Below, piece by piece: positions 40,996 through 49,400 of a stretch of DNA of 64,000 nucleotides (position 1 is its first letter; every line of letters begins with the position of its first letter). The stretch spans positions 7,281,501 through 7,345,500 of the forward strand of contig NZ_CP109009.1 in assembly GCF_036226685.1 (NCBI RefSeq). Direction: 5' to 3'. The notes below the pieces were generated by a model that was not told where the DNA came from, searched no databases, and was given only the letters and a program-made list of their open reading frames with translations. Made by a program: the position numbers and the translations under genes. Origin of the DNA: Streptomyces sp. NBC_00690 (GTDB lineage Bacteria > Actinomycetota > Actinomycetes > Streptomycetales > Streptomycetaceae).

Positions 40996-43938
40996 ATGGC
41001 GACAGCCGCGAAGAGACGATCAGCAAGCGCAGTGGGCCGGGACAGGTCGCCCACGGCGTCGACGGCCGAACCGGGATGGCTACCGTCCCCGTCCGGCCGC
41101 CCGATCACCGACCTGGGTCGCTTGGGACACGCCCTGGTCCTGCGTCTCCCGGCTCCTCTCGACACCGCAGCACCGCACCAGGCCCTGGCCGAGGCCGTCG
41201 AACGGTGGCCCGTGCTGCGCGGGGCGCGGCTGTGGGAGACCAGGGTGCCCGGGGAGTACGCCGCCGCAGCAGCGCGGGCGCGGGCGCTGCGGGAGGCGCT
41301 GCGCCCGGTGGGGCGCGGCCGCGTACCGCTGCGCACGGTGCTCCTGCGGTACGCGGACGGGCTCGCTGACCTGCTACTCGTCGCCGATCGATGGCGGGTG
41401 TCACAGGCAGTGCTGAACGCGGTGGCCGATCTGCTGGTGTACGGGGCGACAGCTGCGGATGCGCCGGACAAAGCCGACGCCGACACAGGCGTGGGAGACG
41501 ATCCCGGTGCCGCGCCCCTCGTTCCCTGGGGGCTCGGAGACCCGGGGCGCGCCGGCATGCTCGGTGCCCGTTCGCTGCACCTCCCCTGCGGGCCTGAGAT
41601 GGACGGGCAGGTGCTTCTGGCCGCCGTGGCGCACACCCTGGCCAGGTACACCAGTACGGGCACGGTCCGCGTCGGGCGCCTGGACACCGTGCACGGTTCC
41701 ACTCGCCCCGAGGTCCTGCGCATCACCGACCCAGGCGCAGACGCAGATGGAGACACCGATACCGACACCGACGCCGGAACGGACGCGGATGCCGCTCAGG
41801 GGCCGCCCCCGGTCGGCGTCGTGCTGCACACCGCACGCGCCGACCGCCACTACCTACCGTGCCAGGCACCCCTCTTCCCGCTCACGGTGTTCGGCAGGGA
41901 GCGGAAGGACGGCACGTACGAGGCGGAGTGCTGGTTCGACGAGGGGGCGTTCGCACCCAGGGTGGCAGAGCTGTTCTGCGCATCTGTCGAACGCCTCGCC
42001 GTGCACTTCGGCACTGGGAGGGAACCGGGCCTCTCGCTGACCGACGTACCGTTCGTCGGTTCGAAGGACACCGGACAGATCCTCCGCCTCGGTGGCGCCG
42101 ACCGCAGCGATGGACCCCTCGTGCCCCCGCGCCGCATCGACGCGATCTTCTCCGACGTGGCCGACCAGCGCCCGGACGCGGTGGCACTGGTGGACGACAC
42201 CGGACAGCTGACGTACCGGCAGCTCAACGAGCGGGCCGAGCGGGTCGCTGCGGGGCTGCGCGCCCTCGGGGTGCGACGGGGCACCCGGGTCGGAGTGTTC
42301 CTGAACCGGGACGCCTCCCTGGTCGTCGCATTACTCGGCGTGCTGAAGGCGGGCGGCGCTTACGTCCCGATTGATGTGAACTACCCCGCGGACCGGGTGG
42401 GTTACATCTGTGAGAACGCATCGCTGGCGCATGTGATCGTCCGCGGTGGCGACTCGGGTTTCCCACCGGTCGGCGGTGTCCGTGCCCTCCCTCTGGGGCA
42501 GCTGAGCACTCCGGCGCCTGAACCGGGAGCCGACGGAGTGCGGTCGGATCCCGGGAGCGCCGACGACGATGCGTACGTCATCTACACCTCGGGGTCGACG
42601 GGACGGCCGAAGGGCGTGGTCGTGCCCCACCGGAACGTGGCCGCGCTGCTGGACGCCACGACCGCCGACTTCGGGCTCGGGCCGGACGATGTGTGGACGC
42701 TCTTCCATTCGAGCGCGTTCGACTTCTCGGTGTGGGAGATCTGGGGTTGTCTGCTGACCGGCGGACGTCTCGTCGTCGTCTCCTACTGGGTGGCCAGGGA
42801 CACGCACGCGTTCTACCGACTGATCGCCCGACACGGAGTGACGGTCCTCAACCAGACCCCTTCCGCCTTCGCCCAGTTGGCCCGCATCGACGGGCAGGAG
42901 CGGGGCGCCATGCCCGTCAGACTGCTGGTCTTCGGCGGCGAGTCCCTGGACGTACGGGTGCTCGGACCGTGGTTCGCCCGGCACTCGCCCTCGCACTGCC
43001 GGGTGGTGAACATGTTCGGCATCACCGAGACGACCGTGCACGTGACCGCGCGGACCATCACTCCCGCGGACGTACTGACGCGGTCCCGCTCGGTGGGCGC
43101 GGCACTGCCCGGCTGGTCGGTGTCCGTGCGGGACGACACCGGACGAGTGCTGCCGCCTGGCGCGGCAGGTGAGATCTACGTTGGCGGGGCGGGGGTCGCT
43201 GACCGTTACCTCGGCCAACCGGAGCTGACGGCGAGGAGATTCGTCGTGGACCCGATCACCGGGAACCGGCTCTACCGGAGCGGGGACAGGGGCCGGCTGC
43301 ACCCTGACGGCACGCTCGACCACCTCGGCAGGCTCGACAGCCAGGTGAAGATCCGCGGACATCGCATCGAGCTGGACGAGATCCGGTCAGTACTCCTGGA
43401 CGCCCCGGCGGTCGGGGCTGCCGTGGCCGTCGTCAGGGAGACGGTGCCTGGTGACCCGGCGAGCGGCCGGATCGACGCGTACGTCGTCTCCGCGACGGGC
43501 GGGGGGGAGGTGGACACCCGGCGCATCCTGGACGAGGCCAGCCGCATCCTGCCCGACTATATGACGCCCGCGACGCTCACTCAGATCGCTTCGGTGCCGC
43601 TCACCGGGAACGGGAAGCCCGACGTGGCGCGGCTGCCGGAGCCTGTGGTGGGCCGTGCAGGTCGTGCAGGTCGTCCGGATCGGCAGCAGACAGCGGCGGA
43701 TGCGCCCGATGGGGCCGGTGGACTCGCTGATGCGGTGCTGGGCGTCTGGAGCCGCTGTCTGCGGAAGGAGGTGATGGCCGACGACAACTTCTTCGAACTG
43801 GGCGGCAATTCGCTGCTGGTGGTACGGGTCCTGAGCGAGATGCGCGAACAGGGGCTGCCCGGGGTGACGCCGCGCGACTTCTACGCCAACTCGACGGCGG
43901 GGCAGTTCATCCGGCTCGTGGAGCAGCGCTCGTCATAA
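40996..43938 (+). CDS. Stand-alone threonine-activating NRPS protein (degenerate C, A, T)
   Basis: A 980-residue protein. Residues about 50-370 resemble the frame of a condensation domain (LAEAVERWPVLRGARLW at the start, LTDVPFVG at the end) but lack the HHxxxDG active-site motif, so the domain is presumably inert. Residues about 385-870 are a full A domain with [14 protein letters not shown] and NGKPD; the hand-read code DFWNVGMVHK and the unusual A5 motif MFGITETT are those of stand-alone threonine enzymes such as SyrB1. The C-terminus is a T domain (FFELGGNSLLVVRVL). A short Asp/Thr-rich repeat interrupts the C-like part (about 41750-41800). ATG 40996 follows AGGAGG. It is the obvious supplier of Thr to module 5 of NRPS2, whose A domain is missing. 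Confidence 0.92.
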   Translation: MATAAKRRSASAVGRDRSPTASTAEPGWLPSPSGRPITDLGRLGHALVLRLPAPLDTAAPHQALAEAVERWPVLRGARLWETRVPGEYAAAAARARALREALRPVGRGRVPLRTVLLRYADGLADLLLVADRWRVSQAVLNAVADLLVYGATAADAPDKADADTGVGDDPGAAPLVPWGLGDPGRAGMLGARSLHLPCGPEMDGQVLLAAVAHTLARYTSTGTVRVGRLDTVHGSTRPEVLRITDPGADADGDTDTDTDAGTDADAAQGPPPVGVVLHTARADRHYLPCQAPLFPLTVFGRERKDGTYEAECWFDEGAFAPRVAELFCASVERLAVHFGTGREPGLSLTDVPFVGSKDTGQILRLGGADRSDGPLVPPRRIDAIFSDVADQRPDAVALVDDTGQLTYRQLNERAERVAAGLRALGVRRGTRVGVFLNRDASLVVALLGVLKAGGAYVPIDVNYPADRVGYICENASLAHVIVRGGDSGFPPVGGVRALPLGQLSTPAPEPGADGVRSDPGSADDDAYVIYTSGSTGRPKGVVVPHRNVAALLDATTADFGLGPDDVWTLFHSSAFDFSVWEIWGCLLTGGRLVVVSYWVARDTHAFYRLIARHGVTVLNQTPSAFAQLARIDGQERGAMPVRLLVFGGESLDVRVLGPWFARHSPSHCRVVNMFGITETTVHVTARTITPADVLTRSRSVGAALPGWSVSVRDDTGRVLPPGAAGEIYVGGAGVADRYLGQPELTARRFVVDPITGNRLYRSGDRGRLHPDGTLDHLGRLDSQVKIRGHRIELDEIRSVLLDAPAVGAAVAVVRETVPGDPASGRIDAYVVSATGGGEVDTRRILDEASRILPDYMTPATLTQIASVPLTGNGKPDVARLPEPVVGRAGRAGRPDRQQTAADAPDGAGGLADAVLGVWSRCLRKEVMADDNFFELGGNSLLVVRVLSEMREQGLPGVTPRDFYANSTAGQFIRLVEQRSS

Positions 43939-44305
43939 GGCGGGGACGGGCGATGAGGGCGACGCCGTGTCCTGGCGAGTGGATGGCACGGGTGGCGTCG
44001 AAGTGGTCCGACCTGCGCGGCCCTTCGCCGTGAGGTGGGGCCGTCCATGAACCCTTGTGACACGCCGTACGTGGGGGATTCGGGTGGTGGGGTGTGTCTT
44101 CGCTGCCCGCTCTGGGAGCAGTCAGTACGAGAATCTTCACGGCCGCTCCACGAAATGCCGAAAACATCGGTTCAGTCATCCGGAGAAACAAGATTCTCCA
44201 ACCCTTGGCGACCAGCAATGGGGTAGCCGCAGTAGCGGCCGACAAACTATTCTCGGCGCGCCAAGAACGCCAAGAACGCCTGCAACTCCGGGAAAGGGGT
44301 CATGC
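43939..44305. other. Leader region of the piperazate synthase/P450 genes
   Basis: About 370 bases without a gene. Contents: a weak hairpin shortly after the preceding stop (7-bp arms at 43960 and 43994), a 9-bp inverted repeat GAGAATCTT/AAGATTCTC (44129-44137 and 44190-44198), and a 9-bp tandem repeat GCCAAGAAC in 2.3 copies (44260-44280) just before the ribosome site. A promoter for the plus-strand tailoring genes is likely here, but no clear -35/-10 pair stands out. Confidence 0.4.
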
Positions 44306-44983
44306 GTGTTTGTTCCCGATCAGTACCGTGAACCCGAAGCGACGTGGATGGCCGAGTTGGTGCGCGAAAACCCACTGGCTCAGTTGTCCAGCAACGGTGA
44401 CGACGGCGCCGCCCCGTACGCGACGCATGTGCCCGTCATCCTCGATCCGCAACTCAGAGATCTACCGTCCGACCTGCCCGGAATCACCCTGTGGGGCCAT
44501 ATGAACAGGGCGAATCCGCAATGGGCGGCCCTCGCCTCGCCTACACCCGTCGTGGTGGCGTTCAGCGGGCCGCACAGCTATGTGTCCCCGACCGTGTACG
44601 GGATCACTCCCGCTGCCCCCACCTGGAACTTCACCGCCGTTCATGTCCGCGGACTGTTGAGCAGAGTCGACTCGGAAGACGACACCCTGGAGACCGTCAA
44701 GGCCACCGTCCGCGCCCTGGAAGGCCGATTCGGCGCGGGGTGGGACATGTCGGATTCGGTGGACTACTTCCGTCGCATCCTGCCTGGAGTAGGGGCGTTC
44801 CGTATTGCCGTTTCGCAGGCTGACGGGATGTTCAAGCTGAGCCAGGAGCAGGAATCCGGCACCCGGGAACGGGTGCGCTGCTCGTTCGCCGGTGAAACCT
44901 CGCGAAATCAGCGTGAGATCGCCGCGATGATGGGCCGACTTCCCTCCGTCCCGGCGAGTGTCCCGTCGCCAGGACAACCTTGA
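44306..44983 (+). CDS. Piperazate synthase, KtzT/PzbB family
   Basis: A 225-residue protein of the PaiB/FMN-binding split-barrel superfamily, beginning with the family signature VFVPDQYREP and continuing with HVPVILDP, LWGHMNRANPQW and VVAFSGPHSYVSP. Database pipelines call this family an FMN-binding negative transcriptional regulator, but the KtzT branch is a haem enzyme that closes the N-N bond of N5-hydroxyornithine to give L-piperazic acid. GTG 44306 has GGAAAGGGG 6-7 nt upstream. The ornithine N-hydroxylase needed to make its substrate is in the same cluster (14609-15946), and two A domains look piperazate-specific. The family is firm, the enzymatic role is inferred from context. A regulatory palindrome overlaps its 3' end. 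Confidence 0.88.
   Translation: MFVPDQYREPEATWMAELVRENPLAQLSSNGDDGAAPYATHVPVILDPQLRDLPSDLPGITLWGHMNRANPQWAALASPTPVVVAFSGPHSYVSPTVYGITPAAPTWNFTAVHVRGLLSRVDSEDDTLETVKATVRALEGRFGAGWDMSDSVDYFRRILPGVGAFRIAVSQADGMFKLSQEQESGTRERVRCSFAGETSRNQREIAAMMGRLPSVPASVPSPGQP
44959..44976. promoter_or_regulatory. Cluster palindrome, site 2 (before the P450 genes)
   Basis: TGTCCCGTCGCCAGGACA differs from site 1 at one base. It lies in the last codons of the piperazate synthase gene and 93 bp before the first P450 start, so it may drive an internal promoter for the P450/methyltransferase genes. Confidence 0.55.
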
Positions 44984-45068
44984 CAGGCGGAAGGCGCCGC
45001 TTGAACACTGGGGCTGCGAATCCAATCCCCTTCCAAAGAATCCTGCACACACAGGAGGGATATATTCC

Positions 45069-46262
45069 GTGCCTACGTCGGTCGATCAGTGGGATATTCA
45101 TCCGGACCATTTCTGGTTGACTGGAAAGCGCCCGGATCAGCTTGTCGAGTACAACGAAGAGCTGGAAATGTGGATGGTCTACGGCTATCCCGAGGCGATC
45201 GAAGTCCTCACCCAGCCCAAGCTGTTCTCCAACGACGGATGGCGGTTGGTGAACGTCGAGGTCGAGGAGTGGGTCAAGGAGGGCGACTTCGCGCAGATGG
45301 ACCCACCGCAGCACCGCAAGCTGCGCGGCCTCGTCGACTTCGCCTTCACCCCCAAGCTCGTCGCCAACCTTCAGCCCCGGGTGGACGAGGTCGTCCACGA
45401 ACTGATCGACGAACTGGAGCACCGGGACTCCTTCGACATGGTCGCCGACTTCGCCAACCCCCTCCCGGTCGCGGTGATCTCGGACATGCTGGGCGTGCCG
45501 AAGAGCGACCGTGATCTGTTCAAGGGCTGGATGCACGGGCTGCTCGACGACGCGGGGGAGTTGGACTCGCCGGACGACATCCGGGATCAGGAAGCCACGA
45601 TGGACGACCAGTTCGGGCTGTTGCGTGAGATGCGGGACTACTGGGCCGAGCAGGCCGCGGAGCGCAGAAGGCAGCCGCGGGAGGATCTCCTCAGCCATCT
45701 CGTCCACGCCGAGTTCGAGGGCGAACGGCTCTCCGACGGAGCGGTGTTCAACATCGCGAACCGCATGCTGATCAACGGACACCACACCACCGAACTGCTC
45801 ATCGGCAACACGGTGCTGTGCCTGACGGAGTTCCCCGAACAGGCGGCGCGGGTGCGCGCTGACCGCTCGCTCGTACCGGCCCTGATCGAGGAGTCCCTGC
45901 GCTTCCTCAGCCCGCTCGCCGGCGTCATGCGGGTGTCCACCACCGAGGTGGAGGTCGCTGGACAGCTCATCCCCAAGGACCAGATGGTCATGGCGTGGTG
46001 CGGCGCGGCCAACCGCGACGGGCGGGTCTTCACCGACCCGGACACCTTCGACGCGGCCCGTTCCCCCAATGCGCACCTCGGCTTCGGCCGGGGCGTCCAC
46101 TTCTGCATGGGCAGACGGCTGGCGCGACTTGAGGCCAAGTCCGCCACGAACATCCTGCTCGACCGGCTCCCCAAGCTACGAACGGACCCTGCCGACCCGC
46201 CGAAGTTCGGGCACGTGGTGGACGCCACCGGCGTGGCCAGGCTCCCCGTGCTGAACGGTTGA
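45069..46262 (+). CDS. Cytochrome P450 (tailoring enzyme 1)
   Basis: A 397-residue bacterial class I P450. It shows the ExxR motif (EESLRF), the haem loop FGRGVHFCMGRRLARLE with the axial Cys at about residue 346, and an I-helix reading NGHHTT at 236-241 where AGHETT is usual: the acidic residue of the oxygen-activation pair is His. GTG 45069 has AGGAGGG about 9 nt upstream; an earlier ATG would add unrelated sequence. It is 29 bp from a second P450 of the same length. By analogy with himastatin (HmtT, HmtS), one of the two should form the tryptophan-derived pyrroloindoline and the other should join two peptides. Which does which cannot be told here. Confidence 0.92.
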   Translation: MPTSVDQWDIHPDHFWLTGKRPDQLVEYNEELEMWMVYGYPEAIEVLTQPKLFSNDGWRLVNVEVEEWVKEGDFAQMDPPQHRKLRGLVDFAFTPKLVANLQPRVDEVVHELIDELEHRDSFDMVADFANPLPVAVISDMLGVPKSDRDLFKGWMHGLLDDAGELDSPDDIRDQEATMDDQFGLLREMRDYWAEQAAERRRQPREDLLSHLVHAEFEGERLSDGAVFNIANRMLINGHHTTELLIGNTVLCLTEFPEQAARVRADRSLVPALIEESLRFLSPLAGVMRVSTTEVEVAGQLIPKDQMVMAWCGAANRDGRVFTDPDTFDAARSPNAHLGFGRGVHFCMGRRLARLEAKSATNILLDRLPKLRTDPADPPKFGHVVDATGVARLPVLNG

Positions 46263-46291
46263 GCCCCTACCCCGGAAGAAGAGTGATCCCG

Positions 46292-47485
46292 ATGACGACG
46301 GTGGTCGACCGGTGGAACGTGCACCCAGGACACCGCTGGCTGCGCGGCGAACGCCCGAAGTCCCCGGTGCAGTTCGACGAAGAGCTGGGCATGTGGTGCG
46401 TGTACGGCCACCCCGAGATCCTGGAGGTGCTCAGCACCCCCGAGGTGTTCACGTCCGACACCGCGCGGCTGCTGCCCGTGAGCGTCGACCCCTCGCTCAT
46501 CGAGGGCGACATGTCCCAGATGGACCCGCCCCGGCACCGGGCCTTCCGCGGGCTGGTCAGTCGCGCCTTCACGCCTCGGCTGATCGCCGGTCTCGAACCG
46601 CGCATCGCGGAGATCACCGACGGGCTGATCGCCGACATGGACGGCAAGTCCGAGATCGAGCTCGTCGCCGAGCTGGCGTATCCGCTGCCGGTCATCGTCA
46701 TCGCCGAGCTCCTCGGAATTCCCGACAGCGACCGCGACCTGTTCAAGAAGTGGGCCGACAACATCATCGAGGGCTTCAGCGGAGCCTCGTTCCTCGACGA
46801 CAGCGAACAGGGCGAGCAGGACCTGCGCGATGCCACGGACCGGTTGCAGCCCCTGCTCGAATATCTGGCCGGACATGTCGCCGACCGCCGCCGCAACCCG
46901 AAGCAGGACCTGCTCACGCACCTGGCCCTGGCCGAGGCGGACGGCGAGCGGCTCACCGACAACGAAGTCGTGAACGTCGCCAACATCTTGCTGGTCACCG
47001 GACACATCACCACCACGATGCTCCTCGGCAACACCGTGTTGTGCCTGGACGCCGAGCCCGATGAGTTCGCCCGGGTGCGCAAGGACAGATCGCTGGTCCC
47101 CGGCGCCATCGAGGAGGCCCTGCGGACACTGCCACCGTCGGCCGCGCTCGCCCGGGGCACCACCAGACAGGTGCGGCTCAGTGGGCAGCTCATCCCGAAG
47201 GACCAGTTGGTCCAGCTGTGGCTGGGCGCCGCCAACCGTGACCCGCGCACCTTTGAGCGGCCCGGTGTCTACGACCCGACGCGCAGTCCCAATCCGCACT
47301 TCGGCTTCGGCCGGGGCATCCACTACTGCATCGGTGCCGCCCTGAGCCAGCTGGAGGGCCGGGTCGCGCTCAACAAGCTCCTGGACCGATTCCCGGTGCT
47401 CCGTACGGACCCGGACAGACCGCCGGAGTTCTTCCCGACCGCCGACATGATCGGTGTCAACTCCCTCCATCTGCAGACCTCATGA
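46292..47485 (+). CDS. Cytochrome P450 (tailoring enzyme 2)
   Basis: A 397-residue P450, the same length as its neighbour and clearly related along the whole sequence. ExxR reads EEALRT, the haem loop FGRGIHYCIGAALSQLEG with Cys at about residue 346. The I-helix reads TGHITT at 236-241, so the usual acid is replaced by Ile. ATG 46292 follows GGAAGAAGAG. Loss of the acid in both enzymes fits reactions that end in radical coupling or ring closure without oxygen insertion, although this is an inference. The pair probably arose by tandem duplication and split the pyrroloindoline-forming and dimerising roles. Confidence 0.92.
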   Translation: MTTVVDRWNVHPGHRWLRGERPKSPVQFDEELGMWCVYGHPEILEVLSTPEVFTSDTARLLPVSVDPSLIEGDMSQMDPPRHRAFRGLVSRAFTPRLIAGLEPRIAEITDGLIADMDGKSEIELVAELAYPLPVIVIAELLGIPDSDRDLFKKWADNIIEGFSGASFLDDSEQGEQDLRDATDRLQPLLEYLAGHVADRRRNPKQDLLTHLALAEADGERLTDNEVVNVANILLVTGHITTTMLLGNTVLCLDAEPDEFARVRKDRSLVPGAIEEALRTLPPSAALARGTTRQVRLSGQLIPKDQLVQLWLGAANRDPRTFERPGVYDPTRSPNPHFGFGRGIHYCIGAALSQLEGRVALNKLLDRFPVLRTDPDRPPEFFPTADMIGVNSLHLQTS

Positions 47486-47504
47486 CCCCCATGGCGAGGA
47501 TCCC

Positions 47505-48533
47505 GTGACGATCGAGCAACCGCTGGCGCAGTTGTCCTTCGGGTACATACCGGCCCAGATCCTTTACACCGCGACGGAGCTCGGCATCGCCGACGCACTC
47601 GCCGACGGCCCGCTTGACCATCGGGACGCCGCTGAGCGCACCGGCGCCGATCCGGTCGCGGTCCTCCGGCTGCTACGGGCACTGGTGGGCCTCGGCGTGG
47701 TCGCCCAACTGGACGCCGATCGGTTTGAACTCACCGCATCGGGCCGGCAGCTGATGACCGGCACACCCGGCTCGCTCCGCGACGACATCCTGCTCTCGGC
47801 CATGCCCGAACTGTGGCGCGCCTGGGGGGATCTGCCGCAGGTGCTGCGCAGCGGACAGCCGCCGAGGAATCCCGCGACGGGTCTCACCGCCCACGAGGCG
47901 CTGATGCGCGACCCGCAGCTGGCCGAGAAGTTCCGCGCCGCCAAGGTCCTCGGGAACCAGGTGCTCACCGCCGGGGTCACCGCGGCCTACGACTTCTCCC
48001 GGTTCCGTACGGTCGCCGACCTCAGCGGCGACGAGGCCACCCTGCTGTCCGCGGTACTGACCGCGGTGCCCGGTCTGCGAGGTGTGGTGCAGGACAGGCC
48101 CGAGGCGCTGGAGCGCGCGGCTGCCGCACTGGCTGGCGCCGGCGTCGCAGACCGGGCCGACGTCCGGGAGGGCGATGTCCTGGGCTCCGCACCGCTGGGC
48201 GCCGACGTCTATCTCCTCGCCCATGTGCTGCGGGAGTGGGACGACGACCAGGCCACGGCGATCCTGCGCAACTGCCGTGCGGCGATGGCGCCCGGTGGCC
48301 GGGTGGTGATCGTGGAGACCGTGGTCCCCGCCGTTCTCACGCCGGAGGACTCCGCCACCTACGGAATGACGGACCTCAACAACCTCGTGTACGCCGGCGG
48401 CAGGGAGCGGACCGCTGAGGAGTTCCGGGCGCTGCTGGCGGGCGCGGGCTTCATGCTCACCGCGCAGACCAGCATGAAGTTGGAGCCCGGGATGCCGGAC
48501 TACCACCTCATCGAGGGGACGCCCGGCGTATAG
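47505..48533 (+). CDS. Methyltransferase-family protein, probably catalytically inactive
   Basis: A 342-residue protein with the fold of class 2 O-methyltransferases: N-terminal winged-helix dimerisation domain (ILYTATELGIADALADGPLD) and C-terminal Rossmann domain. Key positions are lost. The SAM-binding loop, normally VVDVGGGxG, reads VADLSGDEA, and the general base in LHDWDD is Arg in VLREWDD. The rest, including LNNLVYAGGRERTAEEFRAL, is well kept. GTG 47505 follows GAGGA by 4 nt and lies 19 bp after the second P450. It may have a non-methylating role, as with other repurposed members of the family (RdmB), or act as a partner of the P450s. Serine O-methylation is already covered by the NRPS domain. 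Confidence 0.85.
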   Translation: MTIEQPLAQLSFGYIPAQILYTATELGIADALADGPLDHRDAAERTGADPVAVLRLLRALVGLGVVAQLDADRFELTASGRQLMTGTPGSLRDDILLSAMPELWRAWGDLPQVLRSGQPPRNPATGLTAHEALMRDPQLAEKFRAAKVLGNQVLTAGVTAAYDFSRFRTVADLSGDEATLLSAVLTAVPGLRGVVQDRPEALERAAAALAGAGVADRADVREGDVLGSAPLGADVYLLAHVLREWDDDQATAILRNCRAAMAPGGRVVIVETVVPAVLTPEDSATYGMTDLNNLVYAGGRERTAEEFRALLAGAGFMLTAQTSMKLEPGMPDYHLIEGTPGV

Positions 48534-48590
48534 CGGGTCTTCCGCTCTTCGTGATCCCGACCCGACCCGAGTCGTCTGTGAGGCCGTGAG

Positions 48591-49400
48591 ATGGAGTACC
48601 GCATTCTGGGTCCGGTCGAAGTACGGGACGGAGGCACCACGATTCCCCTGGACGGTGAGAAGCAGCGGACCGTACTGGCGGCCCTGCTCCTCACCGAGAC
48701 CGGTTTCCTCTCCGACACCGATCTGACGTCTTTGCTGTGGGGCTCACGACCACCTGGGACGCACAACGCCCAGATCTACAACTATGTCTCCCGACTGCGG
48801 AAGACGGTGGGTGGTGCGAACATCGTTCGTCGCTCTCCCGGCTACCGGATCGAGATCAGCACCGCGTCGCTCGACCTCGTCGACTTCGAGAAGCTGGCCA
48901 AGCGCGGCCAGGGGGCGCTGGCCGCGGGTGCGTACGAGGAGGCTCGTCGGCTGCTGCGGTCCGCGCTGGCCCTGTGGCACGGGCCGACGCTCGCCGATGT
49001 CTCGGAGTATCTGACCAACGCTGAACGACCACGCATCGAGGAGGCGCGGATCTCCGTACTGGAGAGCCGCATCGAAGCAGATCTCGCGGTCGGCGGGCAC
49101 GCCGAGGTACTGCCGGAACTGACCCGCCTGGTGGGCCAGTACCCGCTGCGCGAGCGCTTCCGGGCCCAACTGATGACCGCGCTCTACCGCTGCGACCGCC
49201 AGGCCGAGGCGCTGGCGCTCTACGAGGACAGCAGACGGATGCTCGCCGAGGAACTCGGAGTGGGCCCCGGGGTGCTGCTGCGCGAGGTGCATCACGCGAT
49301 CCTCACGGCGGAGGACCCCACCGTGACGGGAGCCCACGGCCGTGAGCGGCTGTGCTGCCGTCAGGCGACGGGCCAACTGCTGTACCGGCGCAGGCCATAG
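48591..49400 (+). CDS. SARP-family transcriptional activator
   Basis: A 269-residue Streptomyces antibiotic regulatory protein. The N-terminal OmpR-like winged helix (MEYRILGPVEVRDGG to about residue 95, with QIYNYVSRLRKTVGG) precedes a bacterial transcriptional activation domain (about 100-245) ending in LALYEDSRRMLAEELGVGPG. It is a short SARP without an ATPase domain. ATG 48591 starts at the usual family position. Small SARPs normally bind direct repeats near -35 boxes, so it may activate the cluster, but the recurring palindrome suits another regulator better. The last 40 bases overlap the flavin reductase gene on the other strand, so the C-terminal tail (CCRQATGQLLYRRRP) may be a recent extension. 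Confidence 0.92.
   Translation: MEYRILGPVEVRDGGTTIPLDGEKQRTVLAALLLTETGFLSDTDLTSLLWGSRPPGTHNAQIYNYVSRLRKTVGGANIVRRSPGYRIEISTASLDLVDFEKLAKRGQGALAAGAYEEARRLLRSALALWHGPTLADVSEYLTNAERPRIEEARISVLESRIEADLAVGGHAEVLPELTRLVGQYPLRERFRAQLMTALYRCDRQAEALALYEDSRRMLAEELGVGPGVLLREVHHAILTAEDPTVTGAHGRERLCCRQATGQLLYRRRP

Noticed and set aside
44306..44983. Calling the PaiB-like gene a transcriptional regulator
   Set aside because: The annotation is a historical label; the presence of an ornithine N-hydroxylase and piperazate-type A domains makes the KtzT enzymatic role more likely.
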